DNA of 10,533 nt from Candidatus Woesearchaeota archaeon (GCA_014728875.1 WJKV01000036.1:1-10533); one strand, 5' to 3'. Positions 1 to 6,252 are shown, numbered from the stretch's first letter. Numbers and translations: made by a program. The notes: generated by a model from the sequence alone, not told the origin.

Positions 1-239
1 AAATCAGATTCATTCACCATCTCTTTTCTAGCTAACGATCCGAATGAAAATAAAGCAATGTCTTTGATGTCTAGATCGCCAAATATTTCCAATGCTGCTA
101 AGTTAAAAACCATTTTTATTATTCTATTCAAACTGCTAGAAAAAGCCACTGCTAAATTCAACCCATTATAATTGATTTTTCTAGTATCAAAACCTGTAAA
201 ATCGTTCTTTTTTACTAGTATATTTTTTACAGCGTCCAT
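1..239 (-). CDS. GlnD-like nucleotidyltransferase, N-terminal fragment (cut by window edge)
   Basis: Reading the minus strand from an ATG at 239 gives 79 open codons that run off the window at base 1, so the C-terminus is missing. Residues 67-79 read GSLARKEMVNESD. This matches the GSxxRxExxxxSD signature of the polymerase-beta-like nucleotidyltransferase fold, as in GlnD uridylyltransferases and DUF294-type proteins, where the Asp begins the metal-binding DxD pair. The preceding segment (60-66) is a short hydrophobic strand, as expected in that fold. It may transfer a nucleotide to a protein or small molecule, but the substrate cannot be told from this piece. It lies 35 bases downstream of the Lrp-like gene and has its own TATA-like element 23 bp upstream of the ATG. 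The stretch is AT-rich. The reading frame is fairly sure; the family rests on one motif. Confidence 0.65.
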   Translation of the reverse strand, partial: MDAVKNILVKKNDFTGFDTRKINYNGLNLAVAFSSSLNRIIKMVFNLAALEIFGDLDIKDIALFSFGSLARKEMVNESD

Positions 240-257
240 CGTTTCTACAAAGAATGT

Positions 258-267
258 ATATTTATAA
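258..267 (-). promoter_or_regulatory. TATA box for the nucleotidyltransferase gene
   Basis: The minus strand reads TTATAAATAT here, centred about 23 bp upstream of the ATG at 239. That spacing places the transcription start at or next to the start codon, so the mRNA would be leaderless. The element occupies the short gap after the Lrp-like gene, so the downstream gene need not depend on readthrough. Confidence 0.5.
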
Positions 268-274
268 CATCTCC

Positions 275-793
275 CTATTCTCCGGAAGTTTTCTTGAACA
301 TCTGTTCTATTGTCACGGGATCTGACAGGAAGCCTTCTCTTTTCATGTCTCGTACGATGTAGAATGCTTGTACACTCATCACATTGTATTCTTTTTGAAT
401 TTTCTCTGTGAATTCTTCTACTTCGTTCATATTTCGTAAGATGACCTCGACCATGTAGTCATAGCCGTGGTTGATTTTCCAGAGATTGTTCACATTGCCG
501 TGCGTCCGAAGAAACGAACCGAGTTTCTCGCTTGTGTCAGGCGCTGCCCGGATCACGAGATTGGCCCTTATTGCAAAACCTATCTTTTCGAAATCCAGCA
601 ACACTGTGTATTTGTCGATTATATTGTTCTTCTTGAACATTCCTAGTTTATCGAACAAGGTAGAGATAGGTATTCCAGTGCTCCTATAGAGTTCAGCGAG
701 CTTCTGCCTTCCGTCCCCTCTCAAGAAGGTCAGGACCTGCAGGTCAGCCTCGCTCACAGTTTTATTCTTTTTGTTTCCAATACCCCGAGCCAT
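275..793 (-). CDS. Lrp/AsnC family transcriptional regulator
   Basis: This 172-aa protein has the usual Lrp/AsnC architecture and length. An N-terminal helix-turn-helix domain covers about residues 14-62: the ADLQVLTFLRGDGRQ entry helix, a KLAELYRSTGIP turn, and a recognition helix near ISTLFDKL. An alpha/beta ligand-binding and oligomerisation (RAM) domain covers about 65-150, with strands near ANLVIRA, GYDYMVEVI and VQAFYIV. The family binds DNA as dimers or octamers, senses amino acids or other small effectors, and commonly autoregulates. A tail of about 20 residues (KREGFLSDP onward) extends past the RAM domain. The ATG at 793 fits a TATA box 29 bp upstream. The gene is divergent from the winged-helix/TS-like pair, and the shared intergenic region contains a perfect inverted repeat with a third half-site, a plausible operator for this protein. 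The effector is unknown. Confidence 0.88.
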   Translation of the reverse strand: MARGIGNKKNKTVSEADLQVLTFLRGDGRQKLAELYRSTGIPISTLFDKLGMFKKNNIIDKYTVLLDFEKIGFAIRANLVIRAAPDTSEKLGSFLRTHGNVNNLWKINHGYDYMVEVILRNMNEVEEFTEKIQKEYNVMSVQAFYIVRDMKREGFLSDPVTIEQMFKKTSGE

Positions 794-809
794 ATTAGTC
801 TTATATTAT

Positions 810-816
810 GGTTCAA
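810..816. promoter_or_regulatory. Third GGTTCA half-site, between the lrp TATA box and start codon
   Basis: GGTTCAA at 810-816 matches six of seven bases of the GGTTCAG arm at 854-860, which lies 44 bp away, about four helical turns. It sits between the regulator gene's TATA box and its ATG, where bound protein would block transcription. Six-base matches occur elsewhere in the window by chance, so this is suggestive only. Confidence 0.3.
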
Positions 817-828
817 TTTATATTTAAA
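817..828 (-). promoter_or_regulatory. TATA box for the Lrp/AsnC gene
   Basis: The minus strand reads TTTAAATATAAA, centred about 29 bp upstream of the ATG at 793. This suggests a leaderless or nearly leaderless transcript. Confidence 0.55.
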
Positions 829-853
829 AATAGGTCAAGAAGAATCTTTGTTA

Positions 854-873
854 GGTTCAGCATTCCCTGAACC
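854..873. repeat. Perfect 7-bp inverted repeat, candidate operator
   Basis: GGTTCAG at 854-860 and CTGAACC at 867-873 are perfect reverse complements separated by six bases. The dyad lies between the two divergent TATA boxes and ends 10 bases before the plus-strand TATA box at 884. Two-fold symmetry of about 20 bp is typical of a site bound by a dimeric helix-turn-helix protein, and the adjacent Lrp/AsnC gene is the obvious candidate binder. It is not followed by a T-run and lies between two gene starts, so a terminator is unlikely. Confidence 0.5.
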
Positions 874-883
874 AACAGCAAGA

Positions 884-892
884 TTTAAATAT
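884..892 (+). promoter_or_regulatory. TATA box for the winged-helix/TS-like pair
   Basis: TTTAAATAT is centred about 37 bp upstream of the ATG at 925, which predicts a leader of about ten bases. It overlaps the earlier in-frame ATG at 892, which therefore cannot be the start if this promoter is used. A GGGGG run at 916-920, five bases before the ATG at 925, could act as a weak ribosome-binding site through a G-U pair with the 16S tail. Confidence 0.5.
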
Positions 893-903
893 TGGTTTTA
901 CCA

Positions 904-917
904 CCAGTTAGTACTGG
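904..917. repeat. Short inverted repeat CCAGT-TAGT-ACTGG ahead of the 925 start
   Basis: CCAGT (904-908) and ACTGG (913-917) form a perfect 5-bp inverted repeat with a 4-base loop. It lies between the TATA box and the start codon, around the expected transcription start. It could be an operator overlapping the start site or a small hairpin near the mRNA 5' end. A repeat this short is weak evidence. Confidence 0.25.
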
Positions 918-924
918 GGGCAAA

Positions 925-2520
925 ATGGGTAATCTAGACCACGATATCTTGATGCTGTTCCAGAAAGAGCCGTATGCAGAACTGGGCACAACAGACATAA
1001 TCAAGGTAGTGCAGGCAGAAGAGCACGACAGATTACAGAAGATCATAGATGACAAATACAGCGGTCTTGAAACAGTAAAACAGGCCAAATCGCAGAAAAA
1101 GAAGCTTAACAGGCAGTTACTGTACCACCTGAACAAACTGGTGAATTCTGGCCTATTAAAAGTAAGCAAGACCAGTCCCAAAGGCCAGAAATACTTTGTC
1201 CTGGGCATAGAGAACGGCGAGAAAGTATATATTGACAAGCACAACAGGATACGCCAGCAGATCTCAAAACCCAACATTCCAAGGATTCCGCTGGGAGAGT
1301 ATGAAACAAAGGAGATTGCAGCCAAATATGAAAAAGAGGACTGGCTGGGCAAGGTCAACAGCATATTCCTTGAATTGAACATGTTCGAGAATCTGAGGCA
1401 GATCTCTGACACTATTGATTTTTGTTTTCACAACATAAATGACTGCATCTGTCTTCACAATTTCGAAAGTCTCGTGGCAGAGCACGACATTGAAGACATT
1501 GTTCGTTTCCTCGCAAAATTGAACAGCAAATGTATTGACTTCGGAAAAACAGTGTCCTGCAGCATCACCCTGAAGAATATCATCAATGCTGAGAAATTCA
1601 TAGAGATAATAAAAGAAATAAAGGATCTGGACATAAATCTCATCTTTAACATTGCAAAAGACGACATCAATACCAGGCTGTTTGAAAACATAATAGAACA
1701 GCTCTCAAAGAACAATCAGGACCTGTATATCAGGAACAATGATGTCTCTGTCATGCCTTATTTCATGGGCAGGGCAGGTCCGTACACCATAGACCAGAAA
1801 GACTGGAAGCACTACAAGAACGAGTTCAAGGACAAGCTTTACGGATTCGTAATCTCGCAGGCCACTTTATTGCTCGACATGAACAAGCTGTTCGAACAGA
1901 AAAGGAATCTTGAGAATGTCCAGAAAGTCATAAAGAAACTGATGTTTGTATTCAACGAAAGCAATGACGCGCAGAGGATGCACAGCAGGCAGCTGTTCCC
2001 TGAACTGTTCAAATTGGACAAGGAAAAAGGCGATTTCTTGATCTTCAGCAGAAATCTTATCAGATTATGGAACTACGGATGGAAGAATCCTGAATTCGAC
2101 CAGGACTTTCTGTACGAATATCTTGAGACCAGCTTCAAGATGGTGAAGGAGTTCAGCAAATACCAGGAAATTGTCTATAAATGCAGCGGCATGCCGACCA
2201 GGATGAATATCGCGCTCGCCTCTGCCTACAGGGACAGTGTCAGAGAAGTCTTCACCAGCCCGAATTTCCTCAAGTTCAAGATAAGGAACATCTCAGACCT
2301 GCAGAAGACAGAGAACAAGAAAACAATGGCCATAAAAGAGAAATTGTTCGGCCTGCTCGACGGGGGAGACGTCATGTCTTTCTACCGTTCAGGAACTTTT
2401 GATACGAACGCTTTAAAGAATGAAATCCTGTACATCCTGAACCATTTCAAGCTGCCATTCTTCAGGTTCAATTTCAAAGAAGTAAGGGACAAGAACATCA
2501 CTCTGCATAATTTTATGTGA
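925..2520 (+). CDS. Unknown 531-aa protein with N-terminal winged helix
   Basis: I do not recognise the family. Residues 1-95 look like a winged-helix domain: helices at DHDILMLFQ and TTDIIKVVQAEE, a lysine-rich linker, a recognition-type helix near LNRQLLYHLNKLVNSG, then a beta wing GLLKVSKTSPKGQKYFVL. Residues about 160-285 alternate strands and helices (CICLHNF, SCSITLKN, INLIFNIA, then VMPYFMGRAGPY), suggesting an alpha/beta domain. Residues 290-531 are mostly helical and charged, with a conserved-looking GLLDGGDVMSF segment at 476-486. There is no signal peptide or membrane helix, so it should be cytoplasmic. The reading frame is open to an ATG at 892, but that codon overlaps the TATA box, so 925 is preferred. 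The stop is followed two bases later by the TS-like gene, implying translational coupling and a joint role. Reading frame certain; function unknown. Confidence 0.85.
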   Translation: MGNLDHDILMLFQKEPYAELGTTDIIKVVQAEEHDRLQKIIDDKYSGLETVKQAKSQKKKLNRQLLYHLNKLVNSGLLKVSKTSPKGQKYFVLGIENGEKVYIDKHNRIRQQISKPNIPRIPLGEYETKEIAAKYEKEDWLGKVNSIFLELNMFENLRQISDTIDFCFHNINDCICLHNFESLVAEHDIEDIVRFLAKLNSKCIDFGKTVSCSITLKNIINAEKFIEIIKEIKDLDINLIFNIAKDDINTRLFENIIEQLSKNNQDLYIRNNDVSVMPYFMGRAGPYTIDQKDWKHYKNEFKDKLYGFVISQATLLLDMNKLFEQKRNLENVQKVIKKLMFVFNESNDAQRMHSRQLFPELFKLDKEKGDFLIFSRNLIRLWNYGWKNPEFDQDFLYEYLETSFKMVKEFSKYQEIVYKCSGMPTRMNIALASAYRDSVREVFTSPNFLKFKIRNISDLQKTENKKTMAIKEKLFGLLDGGDVMSFYRSGTFDTNALKNEILYILNHFKLPFFRFNFKEVRDKNITLHNFM

Positions 2521-2522
2521 AA

Positions 2523-3173
2523 ATGATAGAATCAGAAAGCACACTAGATGCTTGGAAAAAACTGCTAAAGCACATCTATGATAAAGGCGATAACTATGTC
2601 GACGAAGACAACAGGAAGTGCAGGGAGATCCTGAATTTCGTAGTCACTATCAAGAATCCAGAGAACGACATCACCAAGCCCATAGATCTCTTGAACAGTT
2701 TTGAGAAATGGCGTTATCCGCCCCTGGACAAGATAGCGAACAGCATCCTTTCTCCGGACCACATAAACAGCAAGTTCTCTTACAGCTACGGCCCCAGACT
2801 GTTCAATTTCAGCGGCCAGCTGAACCAGCTCGATGATTTTGTAATTCCCGTCCTAAAGAAGGAATGGTGGAGCAGGAAGGCGATTGTTAATTTCTGGGAC
2901 AATCTGATAGACAGCACACTCAGCAAAAAGGCAAGCCCCGGCATGACAAACATCCTGTTCAAGATAATTGACAAAAAGAAGCTGAATGTCACAGCCATCA
3001 TACGAAGCAATGACATGTTTTTCGGCTGGCCTGCGAATGTCTATCATCTTTACGTCATCCAGAAATATGTTGCCCAGAAACTCAATCTTGCTATCGGAGA
3101 GATAATTACCTTCAGTTTTTCTGCGCACATCTTCGAGGACCAGTTCGAGTTCATACAAAAGGTCATAGACTAG
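2523..3173 (+). CDS. Thymidylate-synthase-fold protein lacking the catalytic cysteine
   Basis: This 216-aa protein matches ThyA over its C-terminal two thirds. A YGPRLFNF motif lies at 89-96 and SRKAIVNFW at 117-125 (E. coli SRRIIVSAW, with the phosphate-binding Arg126). RSNDMFFGWPANVY at 161-174 matches E. coli RSCDVFLGLPFNI (Arg166, Ser167, Asp169, Gly173, Pro175, Asn177). SAHIF at 200-204 matches the THLY site of His207. The catalytic PC motif reads PG (Pro139-Gly140), and the only cysteine, Cys33, is far from it. The length fits the short archaeal ThyA type rather than the bacterial form of about 264 aa. It may be a non-catalytic nucleotide-binding protein or do different chemistry. A GTG at 2517 overlapping the upstream stop is an alternative start. 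The 3' end overlaps the convergent archaeosortase gene by four bases. Fold fairly sure; ordinary ThyA activity unlikely if the sequence is correct. Confidence 0.78.
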   Translation: MIESESTLDAWKKLLKHIYDKGDNYVDEDNRKCREILNFVVTIKNPENDITKPIDLLNSFEKWRYPPLDKIANSILSPDHINSKFSYSYGPRLFNFSGQLNQLDDFVIPVLKKEWWSRKAIVNFWDNLIDSTLSKKASPGMTNILFKIIDKKKLNVTAIIRSNDMFFGWPANVYHLYVIQKYVAQKLNLAIGEIITFSFSAHIFEDQFEFIQKVID

Positions 3174-4186
3174 TTCTTCATCCATCTGTAAGAAAAGAAC
3201 TCAAATATCACAAAGAATATCGCGAAAAGTATCCAGCCGAAATTCGAATGGAAGCCTCCAGCTGCAAAAGCCGGGCTTATCTCTGTTCCTGCGATCATGA
3301 GCGAAGTAACCCTTAAGATATTGATCAGGAACATAGCGCCCACGCCTAAAGGATACAATAGCAGTAACTTCTTTTTATTGATAGTCTTCCATTCTAACAT
3401 CACGATGATCGTAAAGAACAACAAAAACAATGACATCCCCTCTATGCCGCTGCATTCCTTGAATATCGCGCCTGCAAAAGAAGACGTTCCTACAGTGGGG
3501 ATCCCCTCATACAGATATCCAAAGCTTATGCTGGCGGGAGAATAGACCGCATCGCTGTACAGCAGGCTCAGAAAGAAATAGACTGTTTTCCCGACGATCC
3601 ACGAAAAGAACGGCCACAGTTTCTGGAAATACGAATAAAAGTTCAAGAACAGCCAGGCAAGGACAAAGCTTATTATTATCTCAAGATAAAATCTTCTAAT
3701 TACATTAAGAACAGTTTTGGGTGGAAAAAATACAAAACTCAAGGATGCTGCAAGCAGAACCGCCAGCAGATACCATAAGAACAGCAATATTGAATAACTG
3801 CCGCCCTTGTTCTCTATTATGTAAAAATTCAATATTAGGAATAAAACAAACAGAATAATATTTATCCCGAAAAACAGGATGCCTTTCACCCAGTTCCATT
3901 GCTCAAGTTTTCCAAGCTTGTTCAGTTTGTGCCTGACAACAAGATATGTGATTATTGTGCCAAAAATCAGAAGCAGGAAAGGCACCTTGTACAGAAAGAT
4001 GTGGTGTTCTCTCCATAAGGTGTCTGCAATCGACAAGCTCATGTCTGTTGTCTGGATAATATTCGTCTTATAGATGTATTTAAAGAAATACAGTTCAACA
4101 AACAAAAGCAGGAAAAAACAGCTCAGTCTGCTTATGTTAGGAATTAAACTATTGCTAAAGAACCTATCAAGCGGACTTTTTTTCAT
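3170..4186 (-). CDS. Exosortase/archaeosortase family membrane transpeptidase
   Basis: This 338-aa polytopic membrane protein has about eight hydrophobic helices (for example near 66-84, 102-123, 131-153, 166-188, 251-268, 278-299 and 315-333). The C-terminal half carries the exosortase/archaeosortase catalytic triad in the usual order: Cys245 in ECSGIEG, Arg292 in NILRV, and His313 in GFHSNFGW. The family cleaves C-terminal sorting signals (PGF-CTERM, PEF-CTERM and similar) from exported proteins and attaches them to the membrane or a lipid. No substrate with such a tail is visible in this window. The ATG at 4186 fits a TATA box 29 bp upstream. The divergent neighbour is a glycosyltransferase, consistent with joint work on surface proteins, though proximity is the only evidence. 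The subfamily cannot be assigned by eye. Confidence 0.9.
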   Translation of the reverse strand: MKKSPLDRFFSNSLIPNISRLSCFFLLLFVELYFFKYIYKTNIIQTTDMSLSIADTLWREHHIFLYKVPFLLLIFGTIITYLVVRHKLNKLGKLEQWNWVKGILFFGINIILFVLFLILNFYIIENKGGSYSILLFLWYLLAVLLAASLSFVFFPPKTVLNVIRRFYLEIIISFVLAWLFLNFYSYFQKLWPFFSWIVGKTVYFFLSLLYSDAVYSPASISFGYLYEGIPTVGTSSFAGAIFKECSGIEGMSLFLLFFTIIVMLEWKTINKKKLLLLYPLGVGAMFLINILRVTSLMIAGTEISPAFAAGGFHSNFGWILFAIFFVIFEFFSYRWMKN

Positions 4187-4210
4187 ACAGGAAAAAATAG
4201 CAGCCTAAGA

Positions 4211-4219
4211 TATAAATAT
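4211..4219 (-). promoter_or_regulatory. TATA box for the archaeosortase gene
   Basis: The minus strand reads ATATTTATA, centred about 29 bp upstream of the ATG at 4186. It lies only eight bases from the plus-strand TATA box at 4228, so the two divergent initiation complexes may compete for space. Confidence 0.55.
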
Positions 4220-4227
4220 TGCTAAAA

Positions 4228-4239
4228 CTATTTAAATAG
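4228..4239 (+). promoter_or_regulatory. Palindromic TATA box for the glycosyltransferase/ThiI-type operon
   Basis: CTATTTAAATAG is a perfect 12-bp palindrome centred about 25 bp upstream of the ATG at 4259, predicting a leaderless mRNA. The minus-strand gene has its own, better placed box at 4211-4219. Confidence 0.55.
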
Positions 4240-4258
4240 CTTCATTCTTGAATTAAAC

Positions 4259-4894
4259 ATGAAATTATCCATAATCATTCCTGCGCACAATGAAGAAAAG
4301 ACATTGAAGAAGACTATAAGAAACCTCAACCTGGACAGTGTCAAGAATAAAGAGCTGATCATAGTCTGCAACGGCTGTACAGACGACAGCGAAAGAATCG
4401 CAAAAAGATGCACAAGAAAAGTATATTCTACTCCTGTCGCAGGCGTATCAAGGGCAAGGAATCTTGGCGCGAAAAAAGCAACAGGCGACGTCCTTGTTTT
4501 CCATGACGCAGATACTGCGTGCTCAAGAAACTATCTGAAAGCTATAAGAAAAGCAGTGCAGAGAGGCTGTGATTACGGCTGTGCAAGACAGATACCAGAA
4601 ACAGGCAATCTCTGGTACAGGCTGTTGATTAAGACAGTCAACCATAACAGCAAAAATCACAGGATCTTCCACGGCAACTGTTTCATGACAAAAAAGCTAT
4701 TCGAGCCCTACAATCCGAATCTAAAAAGTTTTGAAGATACAGAGCTGGCATTAAGACTAAAAAACAAAGGGAATTTCATTTATCTTGAAAACTGCTGGAT
4801 ACGGCCGTCAGAAAGAAATTTCAAGAAGAACGGTTATTTTCTAACAATAATGAAAATCATTATAAAAGGAGCATTCATACTGATGAGAAAATGA
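4259..4894 (+). CDS. Family 2 glycosyltransferase
   Basis: This 211-aa protein has a GT-A fold typical of family GT2. Its N-terminus has the nucleotide-binding strand LSIIIPAHNEE (3-13), then LIIVCNGCTDDS (33-44), SRARNLGAKKATGD (64-77) and the metal-binding DAD motif at 83-85. An acidic FEDTELALRL segment at 158-167 is in the place of the catalytic-base ED motif. The last 20 residues are hydrophobic and basic (YFLTIMKIIIKGAFILMRK) and probably sit on the membrane surface. It would transfer a sugar from a nucleotide or lipid carrier to a lipid, glycan or protein; the sugar is not predictable. The gene shares ATGA with the downstream ThiI-type gene (4-base overlap) and is divergent from the archaeosortase. 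There is no N-terminal signal or multi-pass membrane region. Confidence 0.9.
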   Translation: MKLSIIIPAHNEEKTLKKTIRNLNLDSVKNKELIIVCNGCTDDSERIAKRCTRKVYSTPVAGVSRARNLGAKKATGDVLVFHDADTACSRNYLKAIRKAVQRGCDYGCARQIPETGNLWYRLLIKTVNHNSKNHRIFHGNCFMTKKLFEPYNPNLKSFEDTELALRLKNKGNFIYLENCWIRPSERNFKKNGYFLTIMKIIIKGAFILMRK

Positions 4895-5496
4895 AAGGAC
4901 TATTGCTTGTTTCGAGCGGATTCGACAGTGCAGTCGCAGGCCATCTCATGAAAAGGCAGAAAGTGGATCTTATTGCAGTGCATTTCGGCAGAGAAGACAG
5001 CCAGCAGGAGAGATGGACAGAGCAGATCTTAAATAAGATAGATGTAAAGAAACTGTATATAGTAGAGCTTGCTCCAACTTTAGAGGCTTTCCTTGAGAAA
5101 GCGCAGGAAAGATTTGCCTGCGTATTCTGCAAGAGAATGATGCTGAGGATCGCTGAGAGGATCGCAGAAAAAGAAGAATGCGACTTTCTTGTCACAGGGG
5201 ACAGCCTGGGCCAGGTTGCTTCACAGACCCTGCACAATCTTTCTGTTGTCGACAGCGCTGCAAAGATAAAGATATTGAGGCCGTTGCTCGGAAGAGACAA
5301 GAAAGACATAATGGATCTTGCTAAAAAGATAGGCACCTATGACATAAGCAAGCAGTCGACTAACTGCTGTGCATTTGTCCCGAAAAGTCCTGCGACAAAG
5401 AGCACCCTGGAACAGATAGAAGCAGAAGAAAAAAAGATAGACATAAAAGAGATCATTGAAAAAAGACTGAAATCTGTCAAGATCAAAAATCTGTGA
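4891..5496 (+). CDS. Stand-alone ThiI-type PP-loop sulfurtransferase domain
   Basis: This 201-aa protein corresponds to the C-terminal adenylating domain of ThiI, which makes 4-thiouridine at tRNA position 8. It has a PP-loop SSGFDS at 8-13 (usually SGGxDS), CVFC at 77-80, TGDSLGQVASQTL at 102-114, LRPLLGRDKKDI at 129-140, and KIGTYDIS followed by CC at 159-160. Cys77, Cys80 and a cysteine about 80 residues further on (Cys160) match the three residues reported to bind a [3Fe-4S] cluster in methanogen ThiI. The N-terminal ferredoxin-like and THUMP RNA-binding domains are absent, and no rhodanese domain is present. It may need a separate RNA-binding partner or act on another substrate. Its start overlaps the glycosyltransferase stop by four bases, and its 3' end overlaps the convergent exonuclease gene by 14 bases. 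Confidence 0.85.
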   Translation: MKGLLLVSSGFDSAVAGHLMKRQKVDLIAVHFGREDSQQERWTEQILNKIDVKKLYIVELAPTLEAFLEKAQERFACVFCKRMMLRIAERIAEKEECDFLVTGDSLGQVASQTLHNLSVVDSAAKIKILRPLLGRDKKDIMDLAKKIGTYDISKQSTNCCAFVPKSPATKSTLEQIEAEEKKIDIKEIIEKRLKSVKIKNL

Positions 5497-6232
5497 ACGT
5501 CTTTTTCCACAATTCCTTAACACTATGGTCTGCTATCCTTTTCAGATTTATTATGTCCTCCTGGTTGTATTTCAACAGCAGATCAAGAAAATGCCTGTCG
5601 GCAGTCGCCCTCCACATCTTCCACAACTCGACTGCATTATGCCCCCTCATCAGTTCAAGTTCATCAGGTCTTTTTATGTTCAGCTTCTGCTCTATCTCTT
5701 TCAGTCCGCCTGTCAGGTCAATCCGGGAGCACACATGCCTTAAGTCTATGTGTGGCACCTGCAGCTTGAAATCAAAATAACGCTGCAATAACGGGATGTC
5801 AAAAGATCTGCCGTTGAACGTGACTATCAATTTATGCTTCTTTATCTCGTCCAGAAACAATTCCCTGTACAGGTTGTTCCCCTTGAGCATGATTTTCGTA
5901 TCGAGACCGTCAAACATGCCGATCACAGTGATGTCCATATTGCTCTGGCAGGTCTCAATATCTAAAAAGACAGCATCGTCCTTAAAATATCTATACAATC
6001 TCCATTGTTCAGCAGAAGGAAATCTTTCCTGGAAATAAGGCATGTTCTCGACATCTAAATTTTTGTAAGCCTTCCTGATTTCCTTGTCATATCCCTCTTT
6101 TCTCTGCTCTGAGATGCCTTTGATTCTTTTCTTTTCAAGAAAGTCATTCCACGACTGCACACCCTGCCTCCAGATGCATCTCTCTCTGCCAGTGCTGATG
6201 TTAGGAAGAAATACAAAACTGTTCTTTATCAT
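5483..6232 (-). CDS. RNase H-fold (YprB/DnaQ-like) 3'-5' exonuclease
   Basis: This 249-aa protein has a DEDD exonuclease core of the RNase_H_2/YprB type in residues 85-235. ExoI is VFLDIET with Asp91 and Glu93, ExoII is VTFNGRSFDIP with Asp145, and ExoIII is YNQEDIINL with Asp226. These acidic residues bind the two catalytic metals that hydrolyse DNA or RNA from the 3' end. A basic, mostly helical N-terminal region of about 80 residues (SWNDFLEKKRIKGIS and beyond) precedes the domain and may bind nucleic acid. The substrate is not known; related proteins are often stand-alone or fused to helicases. The ATG at 6232 fits a TATA box about 25 bp upstream. The gene is divergent from a small zinc protein and overlaps the convergent ThiI-type gene at its 3' end. 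Confidence 0.88.
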   Translation of the reverse strand: MIKNSFVFLPNISTGRERCIWRQGVQSWNDFLEKKRIKGISEQRKEGYDKEIRKAYKNLDVENMPYFQERFPSAEQWRLYRYFKDDAVFLDIETCQSNMDITVIGMFDGLDTKIMLKGNNLYRELFLDEIKKHKLIVTFNGRSFDIPLLQRYFDFKLQVPHIDLRHVCSRIDLTGGLKEIEQKLNIKRPDELELMRGHNAVELWKMWRATADRHFLDLLLKYNQEDIINLKRIADHSVKELWKKTFTDF

Positions 6233-6252
6233 ATCAAATCAGCAATAACAAA

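Noticed and set aside
854..873. Inverted repeat read as a transcription terminator
   Set aside because: It lies between two divergent gene starts, has no following T-run, and its stem is short. An operator is more likely.
892..924. Earlier in-frame ATG at 892 for the 531-aa protein
   Set aside because: It overlaps the only good TATA box, and the extra 11 residues (VLPPVSTGG) do not look like part of the winged helix.
885..1412. 175-aa minus-strand frame opposite the winged-helix gene
   Set aside because: It is cysteine- and serine-rich with no domain pattern, lies wholly antisense to a gene with clear winged-helix features, and would cover that gene's promoter.
4875..5336. 153-aa minus-strand frame opposite the ThiI-type gene
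   Set aside because: The plus strand carries all ThiI PP-loop motifs. The antisense frame is a Ser/Leu-rich shadow.
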